Positions 20,801 through 27,817 of a DNA stretch of 33,041 nt are shown piece by piece. How positions within the stretch are numbered: the stretch's first letter is position 1; every line of letters starts with the position of its first letter. This DNA comes from a virus. Under the pieces are notes generated by a model. The model was not told the DNA's origin, did not search any database, and was given only the letters and a program-made list of their open reading frames with translations. The position numbers and the translations under genes are program-made. Location: the IMG/VR virus record IMGVR_UViG_3300021185_002402, positions 1 through 33,041 of that record, one strand, 5' to 3'.

Positions 20801-23800
20801 TCCTCCGTCCGCTTCCACTTCAGCGCTTCCGCTGACGGTGGATGGCCGAACTTCTCCCTGTACTCCTGTACCTTCGGGCTGTACTCCGACGTTGGTATCT
20901 TGAACTCTCGCATCATTCTCTCCAGTCGCAAGTGTCGGGTTATCCCGAATAGTGCGAATTACATTGTACGCCTCTGGCGCTTGTTCTTTAAGTAACTTTG
21001 GGTTGCTTAGGTATACCGCACCAAGCTGAGCGAAAGACTCCTTGCGAATAAATTCCGCAAGGTCTTCTGCGTTTGTAGCGGGGCCAGCTTGCTGTTCAAT
21101 CTCATTAAACGGGTAGGTAAATCTACGCCCCAACTCAGTCTTCTGTAGGTAGTTTTCGTATAGATCTGCAATTGCATCACCCAAAACAACCTTCGGCCCC
21201 TCGCCGCTGAAGACGACTTCTGCATTGAATGATGGCAACTGGCCGCTAATATCATTAGCGTTGTCGAGAACGTGCCACGCTTCATGCGCTAATACATATC
21301 TCAACTCTCTGTCAGCATTAGCATCTGTAGTAGATTGGGATACTAAACTGGATTCAATAGACATTCTGTCTGAAACCGTGGCACCAAGTCCCTGAGACTG
21401 GGCAGGAGAGTGGGTTGCCAGAGCCTGTATTTGGCTTACAAAATCTACAGGAAGACCAGCTTCGATAAGATCGAATATCGATTGCTGAATCTCGTTTATC
21501 GTGTCGGCATCCCCAAGGCTATCCATTGGTTTTGCTTCGACATTCTGTTGCTTGCCGTCTACTGTTTCGTTGAAAAACGTAGGACGGCGCATAGCATCTG
21601 CAATCTTTTCGGCTATGCCTTCGATTGCCCGTATTGTTATAAGGTCGTCGCTGTTTGCTGGCTTCGTAGGCTGTCCAGCAAGGACATCTATCCTGTCCTG
21701 ACGAGACTCAAGAGTTTCCTGATTAGCGTTGACCACATCCCCCTCAAAAGAGAGCCACTGATCTGCCGCATCAAAGGTTTGTCGAACATCAAATTCAGTC
21801 TGATCAGTTCTACTGAAAAGAGCTTCCGTTTCTTGCTGAAGAGCGGACTGAATTCCGGCTGGAGAGGACGCAATTGCGGCCTGAACTTCTTCAATCGTAA
21901 CTTCATCTATGGTTGTATCCAGACCTTGAGCTTCCCTCTCGTCGAATACAGCCATTTGTAACTTATCGGATAAGTCATCGAACTGCGCCTGCCCAGTGGC
22001 TAAGTCCTGAGTCATAGACTCCTGCTGTATCCTAGCTCGCTCCGCCTCAACGGCCTGAACGGTTCGCTTGCTTCTAAACACACGCGGCTGGCCGTTCATG
22101 GTTTCCGCGTTAATCGCAACGGCCTCACCGTCTTTATTGCGCTGAGTATCTATATAGCGATAAGTCTTTCCGCGAGCCACAAAGGTGTCGTCGTCTGCGT
22201 TGTACTGAGCCTCTGAGTCCGGAGTATTGACCTCAACATCTTTCGGCCTTACACCTAATAAAGTAGCGGCGGTAGATCCGGCGTCAGATTCACCGCTCTC
22301 CACTACAACCTGATCACCCTGCGGCGTCACGACAACGTAGACACCATCCTCACGTCGGGTAAGAGTGCCCTCAATGCCCTGATAATCTACTGAGCTTCGC
22401 TCTAAAGACTCCATGGTTCGATCAGGGCCAAGCTCAATAGTCGGGCCGCTCGGAATAACTGTTAACTTCTCAGCCTCTTTGGCGGCGAGTGCATTCTCTT
22501 CAGGCGTGGCGTCTCCCGTTTCAAAAATTGAAGCAGGAATGATTTCATTAACAACCTTTCTAGCTCTCAAAGATCTGCGAAGAGACTCGTTTAAGTCTGT
22601 TTCGTATCGAGCATTCCGAGCCTCTTCTGGAGACGTTGTTTCTCGATCTACTGCCTGCTCTGGTAGACCTTGCGCCCTACGCGCCGCCGCTCTTTGTCTG
22701 GCCTGCGCTTCACCTACCCGCGCATCAGTCTCAGCATCAACGTCTCTGTCTGTAATGTCAGGCATAGATTGAGGAAAGCCTTGAGCCTTGCGGCGAGCAT
22801 CACGCTGATCTTGTCGAGCGGCCTCAAGTATAGATTGAGTCTCTGGATCCACTTCATTTGCATCAGGAACCGTCTCTGCTCCATCCGGAGCATCCTCTTC
22901 GACAGTGTCGGTAGTGGGTTCTCTATCAACCCTAACGTCATCGACTCTATTCTCTTTGCGGTTCAGCGCACCCGTAAAGCTTCCTGTAGCGGCCCCGCCA
23001 ATAGCTCCAACTGCCGCCGCATTCAGAAGGCGACTAACTAACTGATCATCTGGATTATTGACGTTCTTGATGAACTCATCGAAGTATTCTGCATATCCTC
23101 CCATGGGGTCGTTCCGCATCATCCCCACAGCAGTCGCCTGTATAAGCTCTTGTCCTGCCTCTGTGATGCCCTCGGCTCCAGCAGACAAACCGCCCTGCAA
23201 AAGAACGCGGCGAGTAACGCCTCCATTCTTAACGAGCTTGTCTGCCACCCCATCTTTGAACTTATTAAATACCGTATCCGGCATTATTCTCTTGAGGGCG
23301 ACAAACGGTAAAACAGAATCTAATGCGCCAGCGGCAACCCCCGCCGCAAGTGCTACATCAGGTGCCTCTATTCCTGTCTCTTCGTATATGTCTACGAAGG
23401 TGCCGCCTGTGTTTTGCGCGGCAGAAGCTCCAAAGGTTCCGACCGCCTGTCCAAGCGTTCTATATCCAGCGGTATCCGCGTCAAGCGTCTCTCTAAGAAT
23501 TCGTTTCTTTACGCGCTCAGAAACCTTGTCCTCAACCGCGTCTTTAACCTCTCTTTGTATTCGATCTTTTGTAAATTTCTTCGCTACGCCCTGCGCTACA
23601 GCGCCACCAATGCCGCCTCCAGCAATGCTGGTCGCGATGGAAGGCAGGATGGTGCCAGCCGAATAGGTGGCCCATCGAACAAAGTCGGAAGCCCCGTCTA
23701 TATCCTCGATGTTGGTAACCGTGCCGCTGGATTCGCCTGCCTCTTGAAACTTTCTCTGAGCGTAGTTCAGATACTCAATTGCCTCTTCTTCATCTCCAGT

Positions 23801-23950
23801 TATAGAGTTGAAAAGAGAGCGAACACCACCAAGGCTTCCAAGGGTTGTATCAACCCCAGAGGAAAATCCAGAAGTAAATTCTGAAAGGTAGCTTTTATCC
23901 TGCTCTTCTTGAAAGTTTCTGCTGTCGCCTCTGCGATATTTTACGCGCAC
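14834..23950 (-). CDS. Giant modular polyvalent internal-virion protein, 3038 aa
   Basis: This protein, probably ejected with the DNA, has recognisable modules. Residues 1-340 are Gly/Ala-rich amphipathic segments of the phage internal-protein type. A zincin-like HEAWH lies at 889-893 with a possible third ligand Glu971. A Tat-like signal SRRDFIKK is at 1113-1120, then a second zincin HEAMH at 1248-1252 with possible Glu1324. Residues 1643-1673 (GPKIGQGF...TMDLWYMR) recall a HhH-GPD glycosylase hairpin. AKHAPERN at 2219-2226 and NPSWFLINPLRD at 2491-2502 mark the large-polyvalent-protein (LPD38-like) C-terminal region, with a coiled coil at the end. LF-type motifs at 711, 1098, 1421 and 2098 separate modules. 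The GTG start has AGAGG upstream. Confidence 0.8.
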   Translation of the reverse strand: MRVKYRRGDSRNFQEEQDKSYLSEFTSGFSSGVDTTLGSLGGVRSLFNSITGDEEEAIEYLNYAQRKFQEAGESSGTVTNIEDIDGASDFVRWATYSAGTILPSIATSIAGGGIGGAVAQGVAKKFTKDRIQREVKDAVEDKVSERVKKRILRETLDADTAGYRTLGQAVGTFGASAAQNTGGTFVDIYEETGIEAPDVALAAGVAAGALDSVLPFVALKRIMPDTVFNKFKDGVADKLVKNGGVTRRVLLQGGLSAGAEGITEAGQELIQATAVGMMRNDPMGGYAEYFDEFIKNVNNPDDQLVSRLLNAAAVGAIGGAATGSFTGALNRKENRVDDVRVDREPTTDTVEEDAPDGAETVPDANEVDPETQSILEAARQDQRDARRKAQGFPQSMPDITDRDVDAETDARVGEAQARQRAAARRAQGLPEQAVDRETTSPEEARNARYETDLNESLRRSLRARKVVNEIIPASIFETGDATPEENALAAKEAEKLTVIPSGPTIELGPDRTMESLERSSVDYQGIEGTLTRREDGVYVVVTPQGDQVVVESGESDAGSTAATLLGVRPKDVEVNTPDSEAQYNADDDTFVARGKTYRYIDTQRNKDGEAVAINAETMNGQPRVFRSKRTVQAVEAERARIQQESMTQDLATGQAQFDDLSDKLQMAVFDEREAQGLDTTIDEVTIEEVQAAIASSPAGIQSALQQETEALFSRTDQTEFDVRQTFDAADQWLSFEGDVVNANQETLESRQDRIDVLAGQPTKPANSDDLITIRAIEGIAEKIADAMRRPTFFNETVDGKQQNVEAKPMDSLGDADTINEIQQSIFDLIEAGLPVDFVSQIQALATHSPAQSQGLGATVSDRMSIESSLVSQSTTDANADRELRYVLAHEAWHVLDNANDISGQLPSFNAEVVFSGEGPKVVLGDAIADLYENYLQKTELGRRFTYPFNEIEQQAGPATNAEDLAEFIRKESFAQLGAVYLSNPKLLKEQAPEAYNVIRTIRDNPTLATGENDARVQDTNVGVQPEGTGVQGEVRPSTVSGSAEVEADGGSGEAGLDGAQAGQANQGVGGETQQEAGDGDGSTLLQERVDETPEQGSLFARRLNKKPSKQEQSRRDFIKKMATVAVVSGSGVKGTSYYTEIASNPDLVRGKAKPISSFVQRSLPEESVSAFAFGDLPKAIDIAVEGAPQDVIALAEKIKATLPSQDLYDTDVQRGLWNVAGMVSMEDKPTISIMPDTKDSGMTATLLHEAMHLGIAARYRSLSTAVSSRNYELLGMDQPKAREALDQWYSLWGEFRRAANPNLQNSNVKNLPPETRIAYGKPDEFFVRALTQPEFQQQLHDLNYEGKTLLSKFKDWVKKYLFGPDTGVQPTYLDAALTAANDLLDASMLDSPDFTFMKNVNINLAEERGGTQDESANPPTLFVRRLLKGLSDQESQAEASTLLSGEESLQVEVTGKNNRRTVTDVSRALDTRTLQIFGRSLADRTDENAEIVSNIMAAEAEYALSRDGNAGEWYQQKVANAMMIAEEIFPDLKDSPNQQAMFKAALAITSNGSSVDENSANTINKVFGSYIETGKFPIVGFGKESPSMKRSFKLLNVMIEEMGLDGVREFLSTDFTVRELKEAGFKVNGEGVDTVVRGSAILGPKIGQGFYQNLQGNYDTLTMDLWYMRTWGRISGNLMSDSDRKLPESLSKFREEVLANEKARLRKEGIKVSDFRKDDEVATDLAIKMNSEFARGNYKNKTPANNAARNLKNATKAQETPRGSGEREYMRKVTRMAVDKLNAATGENINTAAFQALIWYPEKDLYNKLGTPNKKSEPTDYETEFAKIAKERGVSEQAISRIIGLEQQSGAGGVQQDSRSDAGIEDAPSGTEPQQADEEQGLAATVKVGKPNTKVRPSVKRAYAALKSGQITRQEYDEVVLETIRPYEAVPTPATNEEMVEALAGRQKDRVNAPIEGGEPVGLRLDINAYEKFGTWVPTIHDAKGKPKSHMATAAITEADFRKFNQEKSQKVMEGVNKSPFAQIKGAYVGRSTEENVRLAQQYLNDPEWRQVGFDPRRHATFYDRVTGESIATADEVIQVGPLVLAKNAVIQPAEQTLFVKRLSGQNKTHQDASDDGTLMDGKPSTSEFNLDDETRTEAVIRKLQDKYLPLKKFEKKATEFLGLKELPERFRTYVGETLHSGKVKDDNDRLEQNYIKPIGTILRENSIDVDDFGIYLIAKHAPERNSYIASINPAIQEAGSGMSNADAERVIATFESDGTAKAMNEAADLTYKMLAENRKRLTESGLVDDDTVDGWNQQYKFYVPLKGFAASLDEDSNLVAPKGLPRGFSISGKEVLAALGRTTQSDNPLLYAMNDVENKIVRARRNEVAQRFLGLARELSGKGSKQLTVYEDPASFPMDRERSGSQVREKRMDAFDMRDAVRKEDNKPRFLSVKEDGKEIFIEIKDQALNNAMHNVSAENFDSLVTFLGQNMNFLQKFQIWRRNTLINYNPSWFLINPLRDIQTGIMYTMSESSKSGGMIEGEAITGDILAGYFPAARAYFKNLRGGRVDSELDEYFDEYQASGAPTGLTLTREIDEQKKRLENIITEGNLVSNIRKVGDLVQDLNTASENTVRFAAYVASRRNGVEVEKAANLAKNMTVNFNRKGEMSAGLNAFYLFFNAAVQGTANIAQAMTGRTESGGLNKAQMAAVGIGLTAYMITEHNILGAEEDDDGESLYKDLTGYDKLMSWNIVRPDGESFFQIPMPYGYGMFHTMGRLSAELAHGLIDENDFAAEITAASVHHFLPPPLGFVGAVGTEDDLMDFTSRAVIDLVPDIIEPFASLSANMNHFGSPIYLEQNSLMDSAPDSSKSKRSTEKVYKETAQFLNEVFGGSEFRKGGVDLSPDAIKYATEFATGGLGRFISRSSDVGILMANEIEKDDPSLGEFPILRYFVGEPSQFSDKVEYYEGIRDLQEVFNEAEASTGDDRRQFLEKFGGKVRLEPLYKQTQKQLRALRQKKKSIEKMQSDPARAYDQIQRIEAQMDLLFDRFNKKYREANQ
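18304..18447 (-). CDS. Nested +1-frame ORF inside giant gene, 47 aa (candidate)
   Basis: The frame begins with GTG, six bases after AAAGAGG, and reads NRQYRESSDWSNSPEQEEF and onward to LNKLMKSKG. It lies in the +1 frame of the giant gene, over a low-complexity linker (giant residues about 1835-1883, rich in Gln, Gly and Asp). The nested product looks more like a natural protein than the linker does. An ATG at 18489 in the same frame would give 61 residues. It may be an overprinted gene or chance. Confidence 0.35.
   Translation of the reverse strand: MNRQYRESSDWSNSPEQEEFNRTLEAMPESKMRLAAQSLNKLMKSKG
20683..20916 (-). CDS. Nested +1-frame ORF inside giant gene, 77 aa (candidate)
   Basis: The frame starts at an ATGATG pair after CTGGAGAG, a well-placed ribosome-binding site. 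It reads EYSPKVQEYREKFGHPPSAE, then ALKWKRTEDLEKLASMALKR and GKPIREWAERPNKKLGTVTD, ending LLYSKSE. It has balanced charge and aromatic content and a look I associate with small phage proteins. The giant frame here is a Gly/Gln/Glu/Ala linker (residues about 1012-1090). Third-base G/C is high (by hand about 47 of 56 codons), but that base is also the giant frame's first base, so this alone proves little. Confidence 0.5.
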   Translation of the reverse strand: MMREFKIPTSEYSPKVQEYREKFGHPPSAEALKWKRTEDLEKLASMALKRGKPIREWAERPNKKLGTVTDLLYSKSE

Positions 23951-23965
23951 TAAATAATCCTCTAC

Positions 23966-25477
23966 TTAGTTAGGGAAGCTGGGAATGTCTGGAGTGTTGC
24001 CGCCCAATCCCCGTCTTATTTCAGCTACCCCATACTTTTTGAGGATCTGTCTCAGTCTTTCTCTTGTGGCTGTGGTTACGTCGCCATCTCCCGCTAAGGT
24101 CGCGCCTAGCTGAAAAAACTCAGCATTAGTCAGACTGGGAGTTTTCGTTGGATTTCCATCGCTATCTTTAACACGGAAGTTTTTTAGAAGCGGCCCCAAG
24201 TCCAACTTGGTTTGCAGAAGCTCTTGCGTTGCATCTGCCCTAAAAGACTCTTGCTTCGTACCAAGACCCAGCACTCGATCTTCAGCCAAACGTCTCAGAT
24301 CTTCAGGGCTGTTAAGAATTTCCTCATTCGTCATATTTGATAGGAATGTGTTAGCAGAGGGCGCGAGAGACAAGGTCTCCGCAAGTTCCGTTTGAACCGC
24401 CGCAATTGATTCTTGGAACTTGGCATCACCCCCCATCTTTTCTATCTTTGCTCGCTTGATGGGTTCGGCCATATTGTTATTTAAGTAATCAATAAAAACC
24501 GCCGTTCCACCCATTCCATCGAATAGGTCGGTAACTGGGATTTGCGTCCTTTGACTGGATCCAGAAACTCGGCCCTCTGTCATTGGAGCTTGGTAATGGC
24601 CGATCTCGCCCTTATCGTTTTCAACAGTTACAAGAACATCCATAGAAGCCATTAACTGAGGTGGGCCTTGCTCGTTCACTTGCCGATTTAGTGACTCTTC
24701 TTCAATGCCTATGTCAGTCGCCTCTCGACGGATAACTTTCCAAGTGCCGTCACGAAACTCTTCTGGAGCATTAACAAAGGTTTCGTCAACGGTCTGCCCA
24801 ATCATTGCGCCATTAGTGGAATTAACAAGAGCATCCGCCCCCATCTCTACGCGGATGTCATCCCCACCAAATTCACCATTATTAAGCTGGGCCGAAAGCG
24901 TGTTTGTCAGATTCGCAATATTGCTTTGGTAGTCTTTACCAAGAGCTATAGTCAGATCGAACTTTGTTCCTTCAGTCCTCTTTAGCAGGTCTTGTATAGT
25001 TGCTAGGTCTGGCTGAACTCCGTTTCGCTGAGCCGTCTTAATGACCTGATCCATTTGATAAATGGCGTTTTGCGCGTCAGCCTCTCTGGCTTCCTTTGCG
25101 CGCAAGTCTATTTGCTCTTGTGAGTCCTGCTCCTTTACCCTTGCGGCAGATAATTGAGCTTCCCTGACTAATGAATTTTTTTCTGTTTCAGACTGCCTAT
25201 ATTCTGCTGTGAGCCTTGCCTCATCCGCCCTAAACTTAGCATTGGCCTTTTCGGAAGCTGTGAGCCTGTTATTTGTTTCATCAAATTGGCGAGCATCCTC
25301 TTCTCTATCTAAGCGATATCTGTCGCTTTCTTGAGTGTCTATACCCCTCTGATACTGAAGCTCTTCCTCCGCGGCATCTAGCTTGCGCTTGTCGTTAATA
25401 GAGTCGTTTATAAGACCAAAGCCGCTTGTGAATCCGTCTGCGAATCCGTCGTTTCTTCCAAGGTAACTACGAGCCAT
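23966..25477 (-). CDS. Coiled-coil internal virion protein, 503 aa
   Basis: The protein begins with MARSYLGRNDGFADGFTSGF, then has a long charged helix (about residues 30-150, Glu/Arg/Gln/Ala heptads) and a mixed C-terminal two thirds ending in RRGLGGNTPDIPSFPN. The N-terminal SGF(G/S)xG-type motif is also found near the start of the giant protein (EFTSGFSSGVD), which may mark a shared assembly signal. It lies between the Gly/Ala-rich proteins and the giant gene, as the gp15-like ejection protein does in T7-type phages. The exact role is inferred from order. Confidence 0.65.
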   Translation of the reverse strand: MARSYLGRNDGFADGFTSGFGLINDSINDKRKLDAAEEELQYQRGIDTQESDRYRLDREEDARQFDETNNRLTASEKANAKFRADEARLTAEYRQSETEKNSLVREAQLSAARVKEQDSQEQIDLRAKEAREADAQNAIYQMDQVIKTAQRNGVQPDLATIQDLLKRTEGTKFDLTIALGKDYQSNIANLTNTLSAQLNNGEFGGDDIRVEMGADALVNSTNGAMIGQTVDETFVNAPEEFRDGTWKVIRREATDIGIEEESLNRQVNEQGPPQLMASMDVLVTVENDKGEIGHYQAPMTEGRVSGSSQRTQIPVTDLFDGMGGTAVFIDYLNNNMAEPIKRAKIEKMGGDAKFQESIAAVQTELAETLSLAPSANTFLSNMTNEEILNSPEDLRRLAEDRVLGLGTKQESFRADATQELLQTKLDLGPLLKNFRVKDSDGNPTKTPSLTNAEFFQLGATLAGDGDVTTATRERLRQILKKYGVAEIRRGLGGNTPDIPSFPN

Positions 25478-25485
25478 GTGACCTC

Positions 25486-26115
25486 CTAGTCAAAAAGTTT
25501 GTTAAGTAAGTAGAAAGCGCCTACGCCTATAGCGAGAGGTGCGGCAATAGATCCGAGGGTTGCTAGAGTTCCGGCAGAACTTGTGGCAGTAGCGGCTCCG
25601 GCATTGGCCGCACCGGTCGCGACACCGCCGCCGGAGGCCAGTGCGCCAGATGTTGTAGCCGTGGCCCCTGCCGTTCCACCAGAAACACCACCAACAGCGC
25701 CACTAACTCCCTGAGTTACAGTTCCAGCCGTACCGAGCGGACTTGATATTGCACCCACGGAAGCGGGGTTAGACGCCATGTTTAAAGCCTGAGTTGCGCT
25801 AGTCCCGACCTCGCTTACAGGAGATGCGTTTACTAATAGCTTTCCGCCAGACAAAACTGCATCACCACCCAACTTAGGAGCGGGAGTACCGAGGATTCCC
25901 AGCTTTTGCCCAAGGGCTGTCACATTTTCTGGGTTGTTAACCGCGTAAGACGCGCCGATGCCAAGGCCAGTTCCTGCAAGCTGAGACCGCTGAGCCGCCT
26001 TCTGCTGAACCATCTGCTGGTACAAAGCCTCGCGCTCTGCCTCTTCGCGAGACATGGCCTGAAGGCCCATAAGAGATTTATTGCGAAGGTTGTCGCCTGT
26101 AGCTATGAGAGTCAT
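25486..26115 (-). CDS. Gly/Ala-rich internal virion protein with C-terminal TM helix, 209 aa
   Basis: The protein has a helical, Gln/Ala/Arg-rich first 60 residues, then a long Gly/Ala/Thr/Val low-complexity middle, and a hydrophobic C-terminus (IAAPLAIGVGAFYLLNKLFD) that looks like a membrane helix. Such proteins form or line the ejection channel in podovirus-type phages. The gene overlaps its upstream neighbour by one base (TAATG). Confidence 0.65.
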   Translation of the reverse strand: MTLIATGDNLRNKSLMGLQAMSREEAEREALYQQMVQQKAAQRSQLAGTGLGIGASYAVNNPENVTALGQKLGILGTPAPKLGGDAVLSGGKLLVNASPVSEVGTSATQALNMASNPASVGAISSPLGTAGTVTQGVSGAVGGVSGGTAGATATTSGALASGGGVATGAANAGAATATSSAGTLATLGSIAAPLAIGVGAFYLLNKLFD

Positions 26116-26690
26116 TAGGTAGCCCCCTGTGATGATCTAATCTTGGGAGCAATCGAGCCAAGCCCCCCTCCGAGAATTGCTATTTTTCTATCGGCATCGC
26201 GATCTCTGGTGTCATTAAGTCCGCCCACCATTGCGCCCACGGTATCCATGCTGTTGTCTAGGACGCCTCCCTGTACTCCGAACCGGCTAAGGTTGCGGCT
26301 GTACTGGCCCTGCGCTGATCTAGCTCCGCCCATAACTGACTCTCTGGTTCGAGCCATGTCGCCTTCTAAGAAGGTCGTACCTGTCGCAGTGATGGTGCTG
26401 GCCAGATAGTCTTCAATCGGAGCGAATCGGTTCAGGTAATCGTCTGTCTGCGCCCTGATGATGTCCGCAAAAAGGCGAGATGCGCCCTCTTTGCTATCTC
26501 CGGAATAAGCGCCTGTGTTAATGTTTGAGTAGTTATTTGACGGCGTATAATCGTAGACAGGACTTGCCGCTGTGCCAGAGTTGGTTACTTGACTGGGGGC
26601 GGAGCCAGTGGTGCCACCAGTGCCGTAGAAGCCAGCTAACTGCTCCTGAACTTCAGGAGGCATGTTGTTAAAGTATGCCCCGTAGTTCAT
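26115..26690 (-). CDS. Internal virion protein, 191 aa
   Basis: The protein has a Gly/Thr/Ser/Asn-rich N-terminal part (about residues 20-70) and a helical C-terminal half (RARTDDYLNRF-type, then ARTRESVMGGARSAQ and onward). It is related in style to the next gene, with a shared AQGQY/RARG-type helical repeat, suggesting duplicated or interacting structural proteins. No catalytic motif is present. It lies in the middle of the ejection-protein block and is coupled to both neighbours. Confidence 0.6.
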   Translation of the reverse strand: MNYGAYFNNMPPEVQEQLAGFYGTGGTTGSAPSQVTNSGTAASPVYDYTPSNNYSNINTGAYSGDSKEGASRLFADIIRAQTDDYLNRFAPIEDYLASTITATGTTFLEGDMARTRESVMGGARSAQGQYSRNLSRFGVQGGVLDNSMDTVGAMVGGLNDTRDRDADRKIAILGGGLGSIAPKIRSSQGAT

Positions 26691-27265
26691 GCGACGTTAC
26701 CTCCGAAATATTTGTAAGCCCCGCCAGCGCCTACTCCAGCGGCAGTGCCAAGTGCATTTAGGCCGCTTTGGTCTTTTGCGAAATCTGTTGCGGCTAATGA
26801 TCTGGCTTTATCTTCACCTACCTGCGCCAATCCGATCTGACCTTGCATGGCCTCACTGGCAATTCCCTGACCCATCTTGACCAAGTTCTGGATGCCGCCA
26901 GCAAACCTATCGGTGTTGTTTATTCCTGCATCTGCGGCGTTTAAGCCGCGAGCAACACCAAGCTTTGAATACATGTCTGCGGTGTTTTCTCTGAATGCAC
27001 CTGAAGAAGGATCGACGCCGCCCCTAGCCAGAAGCGCTTGCTGGGCTTGGCCCATCTTTGGCTCGTACTGGGCCTGTGTGGCCATCGCCGCACCGCTCAT
27101 TGCTTTCTCGTAAGCGGCACCCTCGCCAGCATCAAAAACAGAATTGATGTATTGATTCTCAAGAGGGACAAATACGTCCTTGTATCGATTGAAGTACGTT
27201 GCCGTCTGCTCGGCCAAAGCCCTATACGCTTCTGACTCGTCTGGTGTTTTTCCGCCACCGCCCAT
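26687..27265 (-). CDS. Internal virion protein (gp14-like), 192 aa
   Basis: It starts MGGGGKTPDESEAYRALAEQ, continues as a helical Ala/Gln-rich body and ends in a Gly/Ala hydrophobic tail (ALGTAAGVGAGGAYKYFGG). This is the usual look of gp14-like DNA-ejection proteins of marine podoviruses. A membrane-active role during ejection is inferred from composition and order. Its stop overlaps the next start (ATGA). Confidence 0.65.
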   Translation of the reverse strand: MGGGGKTPDESEAYRALAEQTATYFNRYKDVFVPLENQYINSVFDAGEGAAYEKAMSGAAMATQAQYEPKMGQAQQALLARGGVDPSSGAFRENTADMYSKLGVARGLNAADAGINNTDRFAGGIQNLVKMGQGIASEAMQGQIGLAQVGEDKARSLAATDFAKDQSGLNALGTAAGVGAGGAYKYFGGNVA

Positions 27266-27274
27266 AAGCTTCTC

Positions 27275-27679
27275 CTATAAATCCTTTCGGTAAAGGCTCG
27301 ATACTTTTTTGTACCCATGCCTTCTGGTTAACCTTCCAATCGCGTCTATCGGGGTCACAAATTCAACGCAGTGGTGTCCCGTCTTAATAGCTATGTCCTC
27401 CCACTCCTCAACGTAGTGGTTGGCTGTGCCGTACTGAGGGTCATACACAACCCAAAGTAGAAATTTGCTGATCCGCTCAAACTCACACCATTGAGATTGA
27501 ACTACTGCGAATCCTTTCTCTGTGCGCTCTGGATCCATGTATAGGAACGCGCTCTTGGCCACACAGGCGGCGTATATGTCCTCCGGTATCCAAGGCGGAC
27601 TGGTTGCCGCTTTAACTACCTCAAGCCCTTCTCGGACAATCGGCCATACCTCTCTTATGTCCACCGGATCTAGCGCCAT
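27275..27679 (-). CDS. gp13/GNAT-like virion-assembly protein, 134 aa
   Basis: The start was set at the ATG at 27679 (MALDPVDIREVWPIV), which has GGGAGAGG before it; the upstream open frame runs through the terminator and is not coding. The order of elements (DIREVWPIVREGL, a mid beta region, then a VEFVTPIDAIGRLTRRHGYK end) matches a small protein common before internal-virion genes in podoviruses and resembles a GNAT fold. The HGYKK end is typical of GNAT-type proteins, although an acetyl-CoA site is not clear. It probably helps assemble internal proteins. Confidence 0.7.
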   Translation of the reverse strand: MALDPVDIREVWPIVREGLEVVKAATSPPWIPEDIYAACVAKSAFLYMDPERTEKGFAVVQSQWCEFERISKFLLWVVYDPQYGTANHYVEEWEDIAIKTGHHCVEFVTPIDAIGRLTRRHGYKKVSSLYRKDL

Positions 27680-27698
27680 ACCTCTCCCGAACACGCAG

Positions 27699-27720
27699 AA
27701 AAACCCGCGACAGGGTCGCG
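27699..27720 (-). terminator. Intrinsic terminator inside late operon
   Basis: The minus strand reads CGCGAC-CCT-GTCGCG, then GG and five T residues: a 6-bp GC-rich stem with a U-tract. It lies between the DUF4376 gene and the gp13-like gene, just upstream of the latter's ribosome-binding site. It may reduce, rather than stop, expression of the internal-protein genes. Confidence 0.75.
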
Positions 27721-27817
27721 AGCAATGGATTGATTTGAATAGGGTTTTCCCGATCTGCCCCACGGGCGGGGTATTACTTAACTCATCATAGCGTTTAAGC
27801 GCTAAAACTCAACAACA

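Noticed and set aside
21007-21285. A 92-residue alternative frame over the first zincin module
   Set aside because: It overlies conserved giant-frame coding (including HEAWH) and its product looks like out-of-frame translation.
22714-22941. Another alternative frame inside the giant gene (75 residues)
   Set aside because: Its product is a Leu/Arg/Met-rich string without natural balance, unlike the two nested frames kept, so it is best explained as a shadow.
27680-27763. Longer N-terminus for the gp13-like protein (162 residues)
   Set aside because: The extra 28 residues are translated from the terminator hairpin, and the good ribosome-binding site is before the internal ATG at 27679.
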